DNA of 64,000 nucleotides from Bacteroidales bacterium UBA3297 (GTDB taxonomy: Bacteria > Bacteroidota > Bacteroidia > Bacteroidales > Paludibacteraceae). Positions 8,575-17,024 of this stretch are shown piece by piece; the first letter of the stretch is position 1, and the number at the start of each line of letters is the position of its first letter. The stretch covers positions 1-64,000 of the forward strand of contig DETD01000020.1 in the NCBI GenBank assembly GCA_002362105.1. Reading direction: 5' to 3'. The notes beneath the pieces were generated by a model. That model saw only the letters and a program-made list of their open reading frames with translations. It was not told the DNA's origin and ran no database searches. The position numbers were made by a program, and so were the translations under genes.

Positions 8575-10026
8575 ATGAATGACACAGCCATACTGACCAC
8601 CCTCTGCAACAAACACCTCGGGCAGGGCGAATGGACCCACGAGTTGATAAAGGGCGAAGGTTCGAACCGGAAATACTACAGATTGAGAAACGCGAAAGAC
8701 GGGAGCACCTGCATTGGCGTTATAGGCGAAGACCAAAAAGAAAACGAAGCCTTCATCTACCTTTCGGGGCAGTTCAAACAGAAGGGGCTTCCCGTTCCAC
8801 AATTCATTGCAGCGAGCGACGACCACATGGCCTACTTGCAAGAAGACTTGGGTGACACCTCACTCTACAGCGAAATTCAAGACGCCATCAAGACCGGGGT
8901 TTTCGGAGAGAAAGAGCTCGGACTACTCAAACAGATTGTCTCGTGGCTGCCAGTGTTACAGTTTGAAGGCAGCGAAGACCTGGACTTCGGCGTATGCTAT
9001 CCGCAAGCCGAAATGGACAAAAGGGCCATAATGTGGGACTTGAACTACTTCAAGTACTGTTTTCTAAAGCTACAGAAAACCAGTTTCAGCGAGCCACTGC
9101 TGGAAGACGACTTCGAGCAACTTACCGCAGACATACTGGGTATACCCTACCACAACTTTATGGTTCGCGACTTCCAGAGCCGAAACGTGATGGTTAAAGA
9201 CGGACGAACCTACTTCATTGACTACCAGGGAGGCCGCAAAGGCCCCTTCCTGTACGATGTTGCCTCGTTCGTTTGGCAGGCAAAAGCCAATCTGCCCAAA
9301 GCCGTAAAAGAGCAGTTGGTAGAGACCTACTACAACGCACTCAAAAAATACGTGAACCTTCCACGCAAGGCCTTCGACGAACTGCTGCAGGAAATGGTCT
9401 TGTTCAGGACACTGCAGGTGCTAGGGGCATACGGCTTCAGAGGGCTGATTGAGAAAAAACAGCACTTCATTGAAAGTATACCCTTCGCCATAAAGAACGT
9501 GAGAGAGTTGCTCCAGACCACCGTAGCAGACCGCTACCCGCACTTGAAACAAGTGCTTACCAGCTTAAGTGAAAAAGAAGAGTACCAACAAAAAGATATG
9601 AAAGAAACAGACACCAGCAAACTGACCGTCAGCGTATACAGTTTCAGCTACAAAAAGGGCATTCCGGCCGACGAGAGTGGAAACGGGGGCGGCTACGTGT
9701 TCGACTGCCGCGGCGTACACAACCCCGGCAAATATGACCAATTCAAGCCCCTAACCGGAAGAGACCAGGCCGTGATAGACTTTCTGGAGAAAGACGGCGA
9801 GATTCTGACCTTCCTGGAAAGCGTGTATGCGCTTGCCGACGCCCATGTGGCACGATACATAGAACGGGGGTTCAGCAACCTGATGTTCTGCTTCGGATGC
9901 ACAGGCGGACAGCACCGGTCGGTATATTCGGCCCAGCACACCGCCGAGCACATTGCCAAAAAATTCGGCGTCAAGGTGAACCTAATACACCGGGAACAAC
10001 ATATTGAAGAAAAATTCAACTATTGA
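8575..10026 (+). CDS. Fused phosphotransferase (APH fold) - RapZ C-terminal domain protein
   Basis: 483 residues in two parts. Residues about 1-335 are an aminoglycoside/choline-kinase-like phosphotransferase: the catalytic loop VRDFQSRNVMV lies near residues 196-206 and the metal-binding FIDYQGG near 213-219. Related proteins at cell-wall loci phosphorylate sugars, but the substrate here is unknown. Residues about 345-483 match the RapZ C-terminal domain (YSFSYKKGIP, FDCRGVHNP, FCFGCTGGQHRSV), which in Escherichia coli binds GlcN6P and RNA in control of glmS. RapZ's usual N-terminal P-loop ATPase is replaced by the kinase. The ATG at 8575 is preferred to one at 8542, which adds an unconserved lead. 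DUF4286 follows nine bases later. Confidence 0.85.
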   Translation: MNDTAILTTLCNKHLGQGEWTHELIKGEGSNRKYYRLRNAKDGSTCIGVIGEDQKENEAFIYLSGQFKQKGLPVPQFIAASDDHMAYLQEDLGDTSLYSEIQDAIKTGVFGEKELGLLKQIVSWLPVLQFEGSEDLDFGVCYPQAEMDKRAIMWDLNYFKYCFLKLQKTSFSEPLLEDDFEQLTADILGIPYHNFMVRDFQSRNVMVKDGRTYFIDYQGGRKGPFLYDVASFVWQAKANLPKAVKEQLVETYYNALKKYVNLPRKAFDELLQEMVLFRTLQVLGAYGFRGLIEKKQHFIESIPFAIKNVRELLQTTVADRYPHLKQVLTSLSEKEEYQQKDMKETDTSKLTVSVYSFSYKKGIPADESGNGGGYVFDCRGVHNPGKYDQFKPLTGRDQAVIDFLEKDGEILTFLESVYALADAHVARYIERGFSNLMFCFGCTGGQHRSVYSAQHTAEHIAKKFGVKVNLIHREQHIEEKFNY

Positions 10027-10035
10027 AGCGGAACC

Positions 10036-10338
10036 ATGTACATCATAAATACAACATACGCCGTTTCGGCATCGCTCTGCAACGAATGGAAGAAATGGGT
10101 GAGCCAGACGCTATTTCCGGCAATGATCAGGACCGGACAGCTGACAGCGCCCCGCATGTTCAAAGTAATGGTCGCCAACGAGAACGGAGACGAGTCGTTC
10201 TGCGTCCAGTTCGAGACCGACATTGAAGGCGTAAGGCTTTGGAAAAGCGACTTGGAGGAACAGACCAAGAAACTCATTAGCGACACGTTCGGCTTATCGG
10301 TAATCGGGTTCAGCACCATTCTCAAAGAGGTCAAATAA
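10036..10338 (+). CDS. DUF4286 family protein
   Basis: 100 residues, small and soluble, opening MYIINTTYAVS, which is typical of DUF4286 in Bacteroidetes. Function unknown. It has no signal peptide or membrane segment. It lies between the RapZ fusion (9-base gap) and ruvC (3-base gap), so all three are likely one transcript. Confidence 0.75.
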   Translation: MYIINTTYAVSASLCNEWKKWVSQTLFPAMIRTGQLTAPRMFKVMVANENGDESFCVQFETDIEGVRLWKSDLEEQTKKLISDTFGLSVIGFSTILKEVK

Positions 10339-10341
10339 GCG

Positions 10342-10947
10342 ATGGCAAACTTGGCGAAAAAAGAAGCACGCACCATATTGGGCATTGACCCTGGCACAAA
10401 CTACATGGGCTACGGCGTAATCAGGACCGGAGGCACCAAACCCGAGTTGCTGGCACTGGGCGTACTGGACATGAAAAAAGGGAACGACGGATACGAGAAA
10501 CTAAAGGAGATATTCCGCTTCACCAACGACCTGATAGCCCAACACCACCCTACCGAATTTGCCATTGAAGCCCAATTCTTCGGGAAAAACGTGCAAAGTA
10601 TGCTGAAACTGGGACGCGCCCAGGGCATATCTATAATAGCCGCCCTAGAAAACGGGCTAACCGTTGCCGAATATGCCCCGCTGAAAATAAAGCAGGCGAT
10701 AACAGGCAACGGAATGGCCAGCAAAGAGCAGGTGGCTGCCATGCTGAAGCAATACCTGCACATAAAAAGCGAGGAAATGCCCGACCACCTGGATGCGACA
10801 GACGCTGTTGCCGTGGCACTGTGCCACCATTTCGAGACCAACCGCAAACTGCCAGGCACCAAGAATTTTAAAAGTTGGAGCGATTTCGCAAGGCAGAACC
10901 AAAGCCGCGTAACCAAAGGACGGACAAGAAAAGAAACAGAAAATTAA
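10342..10947 (+). CDS. ruvC: Crossover junction endodeoxyribonuclease RuvC
   Basis: RuvC resolves Holliday junctions as a dimer. The 201 residues have the RNase H-like fold with the acidic residues in place: D16 in LGIDPGTNYMGYGVI, the Glu of FAIEAQFFG, and the DHLDATDAVAVAL motif near 150-162. The C-terminal 25 residues are a basic tail beyond the usual fold. It is last gene of the operon starting at 8575; no ruvA or ruvB nearby. Confidence 0.95.
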   Translation: MANLAKKEARTILGIDPGTNYMGYGVIRTGGTKPELLALGVLDMKKGNDGYEKLKEIFRFTNDLIAQHHPTEFAIEAQFFGKNVQSMLKLGRAQGISIIAALENGLTVAEYAPLKIKQAITGNGMASKEQVAAMLKQYLHIKSEEMPDHLDATDAVAVALCHHFETNRKLPGTKNFKSWSDFARQNQSRVTKGRTRKETEN

Positions 10948-11010
10948 GGTTCCGAAACCATAACAAAATCAAAAAAAAGGAAACGGAACCATATTTTCAA
11001 GAAAAGGTTT

Positions 11011-11018
11011 TATATTTG
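11011..11018 (+). promoter_or_regulatory. -7 element of the Wzz-like gene
   Basis: TATATTTG, 38 bases before the ATG; exact consensus match. Confidence 0.5.
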
Positions 11019-11055
11019 TATAAAACTAACTAACTCAGAAAATTTCAAGAAACTA

Positions 11056-12018
11056 ATGGAAGAGAAGCAAAGTCAGGAACTAGATATGTTTGAACTAATG
11101 ATAAGATGCAAAGAGTTGGCCTCACGTTGCTACTGCATCGCCTGTTCATTCGTCACCGACATACTACGTTTGACTTATGGCTATAAATTTCTGTTTTTAA
11201 CCTCGCTGATAGCCGCAGGCGCACTAGCCTATTACAAGACAAGTGGAGACAGAAGAATATACCGGGGAGAAATGGCCTTGAAAATAAACGCCGGTACCTC
11301 GTACACAATAGCCGACATGATGAACGAGCTAGACAACTTCGTCTACCTTAACGACTCGAAGGCTCTGGCCGAAGCGCTCAAAATAAGCGAAGAAGAGGCA
11401 ATGCAGGTTGCCCATGTGAAAAGTTTCTTCTACATCGCCATCAACAGAGATTCGACCCGCGCCATCATCGACTATAACGGACGCTACGATATAGAAGACA
11501 CCCTCAACATACGGGTGAAAGACAAACTAGTTATATCGGTCGGACTGAAAGACAGAGATATGTTCGAGAAGATGCAGAACACCATCACCTCGTACATCAA
11601 CCGTAACGAATATCTGAACCTGTTGCATGCCAAACACATTGAGAACCTCAGACAAAGAGAAAATGTGATAAATTGCGACCTAAGCCGGATAGACAGCTTG
11701 CAGGACCAGCAGTTCTTTAAGGAGACAAAGCCTGAAATTTACCTGTTCAACAAAACGCAACTGAGAACGGGCCAGCAAGACCTTTTCTACAACGACAAGC
11801 AAAACCTGCTAGACAAGAAACAGACGCTTGAGGAGCAACTGGCTGGTAACAATACCATTGTAACCATTATGTCGCCGTTCCACCCAACAGCGGTAAGTTC
11901 GGTAAGTTTCTGGAAAAAATTCCTCATTTACGGATTCGTTTTCTATATTTTGTTCCTTATCTGCGCTACTGTGTACAAAAACAGGGCAAAAATACACGAA
12001 TACCTTAAAGAGAAATAA
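11056..12018 (+). CDS. Wzz/chain-length-determinant-like inner membrane protein
   Basis: 320 residues. Membrane segments at about 44-62 (KFLFLTSLIAAGALAYY) and about 288-308 (FLIYGFVFYILFLICATVY) bracket a 225-residue extracytoplasmic region rich in helices. This is the Wzz/polysaccharide co-polymerase topology. The conserved Pro-rich segment ahead of TM2 (MSPFHPTAVSS) also fits. No kinase domain follows. No glycan cluster adjoins, so which polymer it regulates is unknown. It has its own promoter, separate from ruvC. Confidence 0.55.
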   Translation: MEEKQSQELDMFELMIRCKELASRCYCIACSFVTDILRLTYGYKFLFLTSLIAAGALAYYKTSGDRRIYRGEMALKINAGTSYTIADMMNELDNFVYLNDSKALAEALKISEEEAMQVAHVKSFFYIAINRDSTRAIIDYNGRYDIEDTLNIRVKDKLVISVGLKDRDMFEKMQNTITSYINRNEYLNLLHAKHIENLRQRENVINCDLSRIDSLQDQQFFKETKPEIYLFNKTQLRTGQQDLFYNDKQNLLDKKQTLEEQLAGNNTIVTIMSPFHPTAVSSVSFWKKFLIYGFVFYILFLICATVYKNRAKIHEYLKEK

Positions 12019-12168
12019 AGAAGACAAAAGAAAGAAAATACAGCATAACAAATTCAATATCAATACATAGCACAGGCAAGAACTCAAAACTAGACATAAT
12101 CGTTATTAGAATGATTATAAATTAAGAAAAAAGAGGGTGCCAATACGCTAATGATTTCAGCAAAATCT

Positions 12169-12176
12169 TATCTTTG
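12169..12176 (+). promoter_or_regulatory. -7 element of the ferredoxin gene
   Basis: TATCTTTG, 43 bases before the ATG; exact TAnnTTTG match. Confidence 0.6.
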
Positions 12177-12219
12177 CATACGAAAATAACAAATACTAAC
12201 AACTTAATACAGAAAAATT

Positions 12220-12390
12220 ATGGCATACGTAATCAGTGACAATTGTGTAGCTTGTGGAACTTGCGCAGGCGAATGTCCAGTAGGAGCAATCAGCGAAGGC
12301 GATATCTACAAGATCAATCCAGATGAATGTACAGACTGCGGTACTTGCGCAAGTGTATGTCCATCAGAAGCAATCGCTCCTGCAGAATAA
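12220..12390 (+). CDS. 2[4Fe-4S] ferredoxin
   Basis: 56 residues, a clostridial-type ferredoxin for low-potential electron transfer, for example with pyruvate:ferredoxin oxidoreductase or Rnf. Two CxxCxxCxxxCP motifs are complete: Cys 9, 12, 15, 19 and Cys 37, 40, 43, 47. The length is typical. It is a monocistronic unit with its own promoter and a strong terminator 25 bases after the stop, consistent with a highly expressed small carrier in an anaerobe. Confidence 0.95.
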   Translation: MAYVISDNCVACGTCAGECPVGAISEGDIYKINPDECTDCGTCASVCPSEAIAPAE

Positions 12391-12414
12391 TAAGGAAATA
12401 TAATCCAAAGAAAG

Positions 12415-12444
12415 TCCCACCCCCAAAAGGGTGGGATTTTTTTT
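12415..12444 (+). terminator. Rho-independent terminator of the ferredoxin gene
   Basis: TCCCACCC (12415-12422) pairs with GGGTGGGA (12429-12436), followed by eight T. Confidence 0.9.
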
Positions 12445-12614
12445 GTCTTTTGGGGTGACGTGTTATATGGAGGGAAAAAATCTAAGAAGTGCCGTTTTTA
12501 TTTGGAAACAGAACAAAGGGGAGAGAAAAGTACACATTCAACGAGAAACTAAAAAAACGAAAAGGGATATAACATACGATATGCCATATCCCCCAAAAAT
12601 CAATTTTATGTCTT

Positions 12615-13421
12615 TTATTTCAGAATTTTCTCAATTCTTTGTAGTTTACTCTGGTCATCCTTTGAGATTGAATATGTTTTTGCACCCATAGAGTCAAACC
12701 AACCCTCTCTCTTTGAAACTAGATTTTTATATCTATCATAATTAGATTTCTCTAACTGGAGTGATATAACTTCAAAAGGAGCGTTAAACTTGGCTGATAC
12801 AGGCTCAATTTGACCCTCTGGATCATCCAAACACTTATACATACGTCTATATTTATGTTGCCTCTCTTTCTCCTCGCTTCCCTTATTATTAACATCATAA
12901 ATATAGCCATCAGTAATAACAATAAAAACATTCCTATAATCAGGCTCCAAATAATTATTGACTTCATTGTCAAAGAAGCCCCACTCGTCACTTCCAAACC
13001 AATTCTTGTTTTGTAACGCTTGACTATAAACCTCCCTTAATTTAGGCAAGAAAACAGTTCCACTATCTAATTTCCAAACATATCCTACTTTTTGCATTCC
13101 CACCATTGATCTCAAGTCGATTTTCAAATCTGATAGGTCATTCGACAAATTTGGGTTAGGATAAACCACACATTGAAGTTTATTTTTGTTCTTATGGGGC
13201 GATTTAGTAGGAAAAATTGTTTTGGCGATAGTCCAAATTATTTCGCAATCATCAGTCTGCCTAAGAAGACGATTAGACATATCTAAATACACCACAACAT
13301 TTATGGGTTTTGCTTTAACACTTACCGAATCAGCTCCATTAGAACCAATATCAGTTCCACCCTCACAAGACATCATCCCAATAAGGAACAACATCATAAT
13401 AGGAAATATCACACCTTTCAT
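12615..13421 (-). CDS. VWA-like lipoprotein (hypothetical)
   Basis: 268 residues. The N-terminal hydrophobic stretch ends at Cys19 (FLIGMMSC), a plausible lipobox. The mature part looks like a von Willebrand A fold: strand NVVVYLDMSNR (41-51, with D47 and S49 placed like a partial MIDAS motif) and a later strand VFIVITDGYIYD. The third MIDAS Thr is not obvious, so metal binding is uncertain. Last gene of a three-gene operon; its ATG overlaps the preceding stop by four bases, implying translational coupling. AT-rich relative to the core genes. Function unknown. Confidence 0.6.
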   Translation of the reverse strand: MKGVIFPIMMLFLIGMMSCEGGTDIGSNGADSVSVKAKPINVVVYLDMSNRLLRQTDDCEIIWTIAKTIFPTKSPHKNKNKLQCVVYPNPNLSNDLSDLKIDLRSMVGMQKVGYVWKLDSGTVFLPKLREVYSQALQNKNWFGSDEWGFFDNEVNNYLEPDYRNVFIVITDGYIYDVNNKGSEEKERQHKYRRMYKCLDDPEGQIEPVSAKFNAPFEVISLQLEKSNYDRYKNLVSKREGWFDSMGAKTYSISKDDQSKLQRIEKILK

Positions 13422-14650
13422 AAGTTACTTTTTACGTTATTACACTCGTTATTATAAATCGTATTAGAATCGTCAATAATCTGCTTTGAAACACCTAAAT
13501 TCACAAGGAAATTAGTCCACCCTGCATAAAAGTTAGCCAATTCTTTAAGAATCTTATTTTTATCTATAGAAGAGACACTAGGATTGAGAGCTTCTTTAAG
13601 TGTATTTATTACAGCATCTAACTCCGATAATTTTGAATTAATGTCATCAAGTTTATCTTTTTCTTCATCTATTCTTAGATTGTTTTCTTTTATGTTATCT
13701 TCTATTTCTTTAATTGAAAATTTATTGCTTTTCAGTTCATTGTAACTATCCATAACAAAGCCGAACAACAACCCCCAGATTATATATCCAACAAAGCCAC
13801 AACAAATAACCATCCATACATTGATTTTAGAAAGTGCAGTAGCAATCGTGAATAAAGGCGGATTAGGTCCATATATACCTGCAAGGGCCTCACTATTAAA
13901 TATATTCTGTTCGATTTCAACCGCTAACAAGAAATCGAAAATAAAAGTAATAGCAATCAAGCCCGCCTTTTTCGAAGTAGTATCAATATAATGAAGGACA
14001 AAACCTAACGCAAAAATCAAGAAAGTGATCATCAAGACAAATAAACCTGTCATAAACGACTGACCGAAAGCTAATCCCAATGCCTTTGAATTAAAAATGG
14101 TGACACTTAACCCGTTTTCCACAGCGCCACTAAAGTCAGCGAAAAAAGCACTGTACGCTGCTGAGCTATAAAAAATGAAGAAATACAGAGTAAAAGGCAC
14201 AAGAATGCACAATCCCACTATAAGTTTCATTTTAGCCTCTTTATTCTCCATGAATTCACCACTTTTCAGCTTATTGATTTCTGCGCCAAGTTCCTTGTTT
14301 TTTACATTTAGTTCATCAATTTGACTTTCGCAACTCAGTTTTTTTGAAAGTTCTTTTTCCTTTTCGCCAGTTTTTTCATTTAAAAGGGACTGTTTTTCTT
14401 GGCGGATTTGGTCTTGCAAAACCATATCTTCCTTCTGCTCTTGCACCATCATGTGGGTTACCTTTTGAAGAAGCGGAGTCAAGACATTAATGTCTCCCTG
14501 CGACCTCCCCCCCATTCTAAACCCATATTGTTGCCAAGTTTCATTATTAACACGTAAATCTGGATTCTGGAGACTTGGAGACACTGCTTTGTTCATATCC
14601 GCAACAGGAGAATCGTCCTTCCCCAATAATTGTTTTAAATTAAAGCCCAT
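13418..14650 (-). CDS. Coiled-coil polytopic membrane protein (hypothetical)
   Basis: 410 residues. A cytoplasmic-looking N-terminus leads into a coiled coil (about 65-130). About four membrane segments follow (near 142-162, 195-222, 228-245 and 272-298). A second coiled coil (about 303-355) and a C-terminal helical tail end the protein. I do not recognise a named family. It sits six bases after the TerB-fold gene and overlaps the VWA-like lipoprotein gene, so the three probably act together, with this protein bridging the inner membrane. That role is inference. Confidence 0.55.
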   Translation of the reverse strand: MGFNLKQLLGKDDSPVADMNKAVSPSLQNPDLRVNNETWQQYGFRMGGRSQGDINVLTPLLQKVTHMMVQEQKEDMVLQDQIRQEKQSLLNEKTGEKEKELSKKLSCESQIDELNVKNKELGAEINKLKSGEFMENKEAKMKLIVGLCILVPFTLYFFIFYSSAAYSAFFADFSGAVENGLSVTIFNSKALGLAFGQSFMTGLFVLMITFLIFALGFVLHYIDTTSKKAGLIAITFIFDFLLAVEIEQNIFNSEALAGIYGPNPPLFTIATALSKINVWMVICCGFVGYIIWGLLFGFVMDSYNELKSNKFSIKEIEDNIKENNLRIDEEKDKLDDINSKLSELDAVINTLKEALNPSVSSIDKNKILKELANFYAGWTNFLVNLGVSKQIIDDSNTIYNNECNNVKSNL

Positions 14651-14656
14651 AATTTA

Positions 14657-15046
14657 TTAGTTTAGTTCATTCAAAAAATAATTGATATTCTTCCCTTGTT
14701 TTACCGATTCGATAAAGAAGTCCGCGATTTTCTCAGAATTTTCTTTAGGATATCCAAACTTCACAACATAGTTCTCAATAAGAGATTTTTCACAATCTTC
14801 AATTTTTCCATCAGCCCAAGCAACCAGAGTTAAATAATACAACATTCTGATTTTTTCGACATCCGTCACAGGAGCAGAATCGTATTCAGTTTGGCTAAAC
14901 AAACATTTCTGCAATTCATCTTGCGTTAAACCGAAGTCCTCAGTTCCTATTCGATATAATACTTCCAACTCCTTAGGAGACACGTCACCATCAACGATGA
15001 CCATACGATAGATACTTTGGAAAATAAGTTTCTCTTTTGAATTCAT
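14657..15046 (-). CDS. TerB-fold protein (tellurite-resistance TerB-like)
   Basis: 129 residues, all helical. It carries both TerB signatures: VIVDGDVSPKELEVL near the N-terminus and VAWADGKIEDCEKSLI near the middle. Each is a D-G-x-[IV]-x(3)-E motif thought to bind metal. The ATG at 15046 (MNSKEKLIFQ) starts directly at the fold; an upstream in-frame extension adds 22 unlikely residues. First gene of the operon with the coiled-coil membrane protein and the VWA-like lipoprotein. TerB/VWA partnerships are known in tellurite and stress systems, but no other ter genes are nearby. Confidence 0.75.
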   Translation of the reverse strand: MNSKEKLIFQSIYRMVIVDGDVSPKELEVLYRIGTEDFGLTQDELQKCLFSQTEYDSAPVTDVEKIRMLYYLTLVAWADGKIEDCEKSLIENYVVKFGYPKENSEKIADFFIESVKQGKNINYFLNELN

Positions 15047-15449
15047 AACATTTCTGTTTTTCCCTGTGCAGTTCAAACAGTAACCAAAAAAGAGAAGCGT
15101 GGAACTGCTCACTTATCATCTATCAGTGTTGGTCCTAGGAAAACCATGGGGAAATAGACAACAAAGATACAGCCCACGCCAAGGCGTAGGAGGTACCATG
15201 CTATCTTGTTTCCCATTGTAAATTTCCTAGGTTTACACTGACAAGATAAGCACAACGCTTCCGTATGTATTAACAGACAAGTCTGTTCATACAAAAATAA
15301 TAATAGTTTACGACAGATAACTAAAGATTTAAGAAATATTCCTCTAAACGACAGACAAAAACTATACAAGAACTTTCTTACGACATAGACCAATAATTAT
15401 TTTCTTATATAAATTGAAGGAACTTTTAAAGGGGATTGAGGGTTAAGGA
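15047..15449. other. Intergenic region with promoter and palindrome
   Basis: 403 bases between the divergent TerB-like and DUF1016 genes. It holds the promoter and inverted repeat described separately. A possible 35-codon frame on the minus strand (15109-15216, one hydrophobic segment, with AGGA ten bases before its ATG) could be a leader peptide in the roughly 240-base 5' leader, but I cannot support it as a gene. Confidence 0.5.
15263..15299 (-). promoter_or_regulatory. Promoter of the TerB-like operon with overlapping inverted repeat
   Basis: TATTTTTG (minus strand, 15292-15299) is a -7 element. Just downstream, AACAGAC/GTCTGTT (15271-15286) is a near-perfect palindrome, flanked by the complementary GTATG and CATAC. 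It spans the expected start of transcription, so it could be an operator or a 5' hairpin. Confidence 0.45.
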
Positions 15450-16064
15450 ATGAATACGAACGAGATAGACAAACTTAACAGTTTACCTGTGTCAGGAGAT
15501 TTGACTACTGATGTCCGTTCTATTCTAACGGAAGCCAGACAGATTGTAGTACGCACTACCAATACGGCTATGACTACCGCCTACTGGCTCATAGGCAAGC
15601 GCATTGTGGAAGAAGAACAGAAAGGACAAGATAGGGCTGCTTATGGAGAGGAATTGTTGAAGAATCTTTCCAAGGTACTTACTGTCGAATTTGGCAACGG
15701 ATTCTCGTATACCAATCTTAGAAATATGCGCCAATTTTATCTGACTTATGGCAAGTCGCCAATTTGCTACACACTGTGTAGCAAATTGCCATGGAGTCAT
15801 AACCGTCTGATAATGAGAGTACAGAATTCTAAAGTCAGAGAATGGTATTTGCGTGAGGCAGCCCGCGAGCAGTGGAGTGTCCGCCAACTTGAACGCAACA
15901 TCAATTCTTTTTACTACCAAAGGCAGTTAGAGAGTGGCAACACAACCCAAACAGAAGCCAATGTTGGCCACATCGACACCCGTCAGTTTGTAATTTACCT
16001 ATGGAAGAAGAATTGCGTCTAGAATTGGAAAACAGTGGCAGAATTGAAAATAAAGAGGATTAAG
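15450..16064 (+). pseudogene. DUF1016 (YhcG-type) nuclease gene remnant, internally deleted and frameshifted
   Basis: Residues 1 to about 155 match the DUF1016 N-terminal domain (TAYWLIGKRIVEEEQKG, YTNLRNMRQFYLTY, WYLREAAREQWSVRQLERNINSFYY). The frame then passes abruptly to ...RQFVIYL and stops at 16022. Shifting by one base restores MEEELRLELENSG up to a stop at 16062-16064, resembling the ...YLPTEEEL...E tail of intact family members. The catalytic PD-(D/E)XK domain between them is missing. So this is an internal deletion plus a frameshift. In Bacteroidetes these genes often sit inside type I restriction loci, which fits the HsdS fragment that follows. Confidence 0.7.
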
Positions 16065-16068
16065 AACG

Positions 16069-16266
16069 ATGAACACAAAGAAACTGAAAGAATTGGTCCT
16101 CGACCTTGCCATCCATGGTAAGCTCGTACCACAAGACCCTAACGATGAACCAGCTAGTGTCCTTTTGGAGCGTATCCGTGCCGAGAAAGAACGTCTTGTG
16201 AAAGAAGGAAAAATAAAGAAATCTAAGAAGTCTGCTACTTCCGATAAGGGGGCTTATGGGAAGTAA
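16069..16266 (+). pseudogene. Type I restriction specificity subunit (HsdS) N-terminal fragment
   Basis: 65 residues beginning MNTKKLKELVLDLAIHGKLVPQ and continuing with DPNDEPASVLLERIRAEKE. This is the highly conserved start of Bacteroidetes HsdS subunits, before the first target-recognition domain. It stops after a Lys-rich linker (KIKKSKKS), where about 350 further residues are expected. No hsdM or hsdR is present. With the broken DUF1016 gene it marks a lost type I restriction-modification locus. Confidence 0.75.
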
Positions 16267-16390
16267 AAAATAGGCCACTGCAAGCGAATAAAACTGACGC
16301 CACCCCACTACGAGCCCACAATACATCTAACCCTACAACAATTCTGCCAAAAACAAAGGGGAAAAGTTAGCGGTTTGTGGTTAAATATAG

Positions 16391-16398
16391 TAAATTTG
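16391..16398 (+). promoter_or_regulatory. -7 element of the acetyltransferase/dehydrogenase pair
   Basis: TAAATTTG, 17 bases before the ATG at 16416; exact consensus match. Confidence 0.5.
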
Positions 16399-16415
16399 CG
16401 ATAATCGGAAGCAAT

Positions 16416-16997
16416 ATGGAGCATACTGACTACTTTGCACACCCCACAGCGGCAATTGAGCAATCTGCTAAAATTGGAGCAGGAACAAAAATATGGCACT
16501 TCAGCCATATAATGGACCATTGTGTGATAGGAGAAAGGTGTAACATTGGGCAGAACGTGGTTGTCTCACCCAAAGTCAGCATCGGCAATGGCGTAAAGAT
16601 ACAGAACAACGTGAGCTTATACACCGGGCTGATTTGCGAAGACGATGTCTTTATTGGTCCGTCGGCTGTCTTCACCAACGTATTGAACCCCAGAAGCTTT
16701 ATAGAGCGGAAAGACCAATTCAGGCCTACCCTGCTGAAACACGGCTGCTCGATTGGGGCTAACGCTACCATTGTGTGCGGACACACTATTGGCGAATACG
16801 CACTGATTGGCGCGGGCAGCGTTGTGGTGACCGACGTGCCGCCCTATGCCCTGATGGTGGGCAACCCGGCCAAACAGAAAGGTTGGGTCAGCCGGGCCGG
16901 ATGGACGCTGGATTTTGACAAGAACGGCGAGGCAGTATGCCAAGAAACCGGAGAAAAATACACTTTAAAAGATGGTGTGTTGAAACCTGAAGATTGA
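16416..16997 (+). CDS. Left-handed beta-helix sugar N-acetyltransferase (WbpD/WlbB-like)
   Basis: 193 residues of hexapeptide repeats ([LIV]-G-x(4)), from [15 protein letters not shown] to [35 protein letters not shown]. The closing block is typical of UDP-3-amino-2,3-dideoxy-glucuronate acetyltransferases (WbpD/WlbB), which use acetyl-CoA to make O-antigen sugars. The ATG at 16416 gives the standard N-terminus ([16 protein letters not shown]). It is followed 27 bases later by a Gfo/Idh/MocA dehydrogenase, the partner family in that pathway. Confidence 0.8.
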   Translation: MEHTDYFAHPTAAIEQSAKIGAGTKIWHFSHIMDHCVIGERCNIGQNVVVSPKVSIGNGVKIQNNVSLYTGLICEDDVFIGPSAVFTNVLNPRSFIERKDQFRPTLLKHGCSIGANATIVCGHTIGEYALIGAGSVVVTDVPPYALMVGNPAKQKGWVSRAGWTLDFDKNGEAVCQETGEKYTLKDGVLKPED

Positions 16998-17024
16998 ACA
17001 CTCCTACAAAAAAGAAGATATACC

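Noticed and set aside
15109..15216. 35-codon hydrophobic frame in the TerB operon leader (minus strand)
   Set aside because: Has a fair ribosome-binding site, but it is short and has no recognisable homology; noted only as a possible leader peptide.
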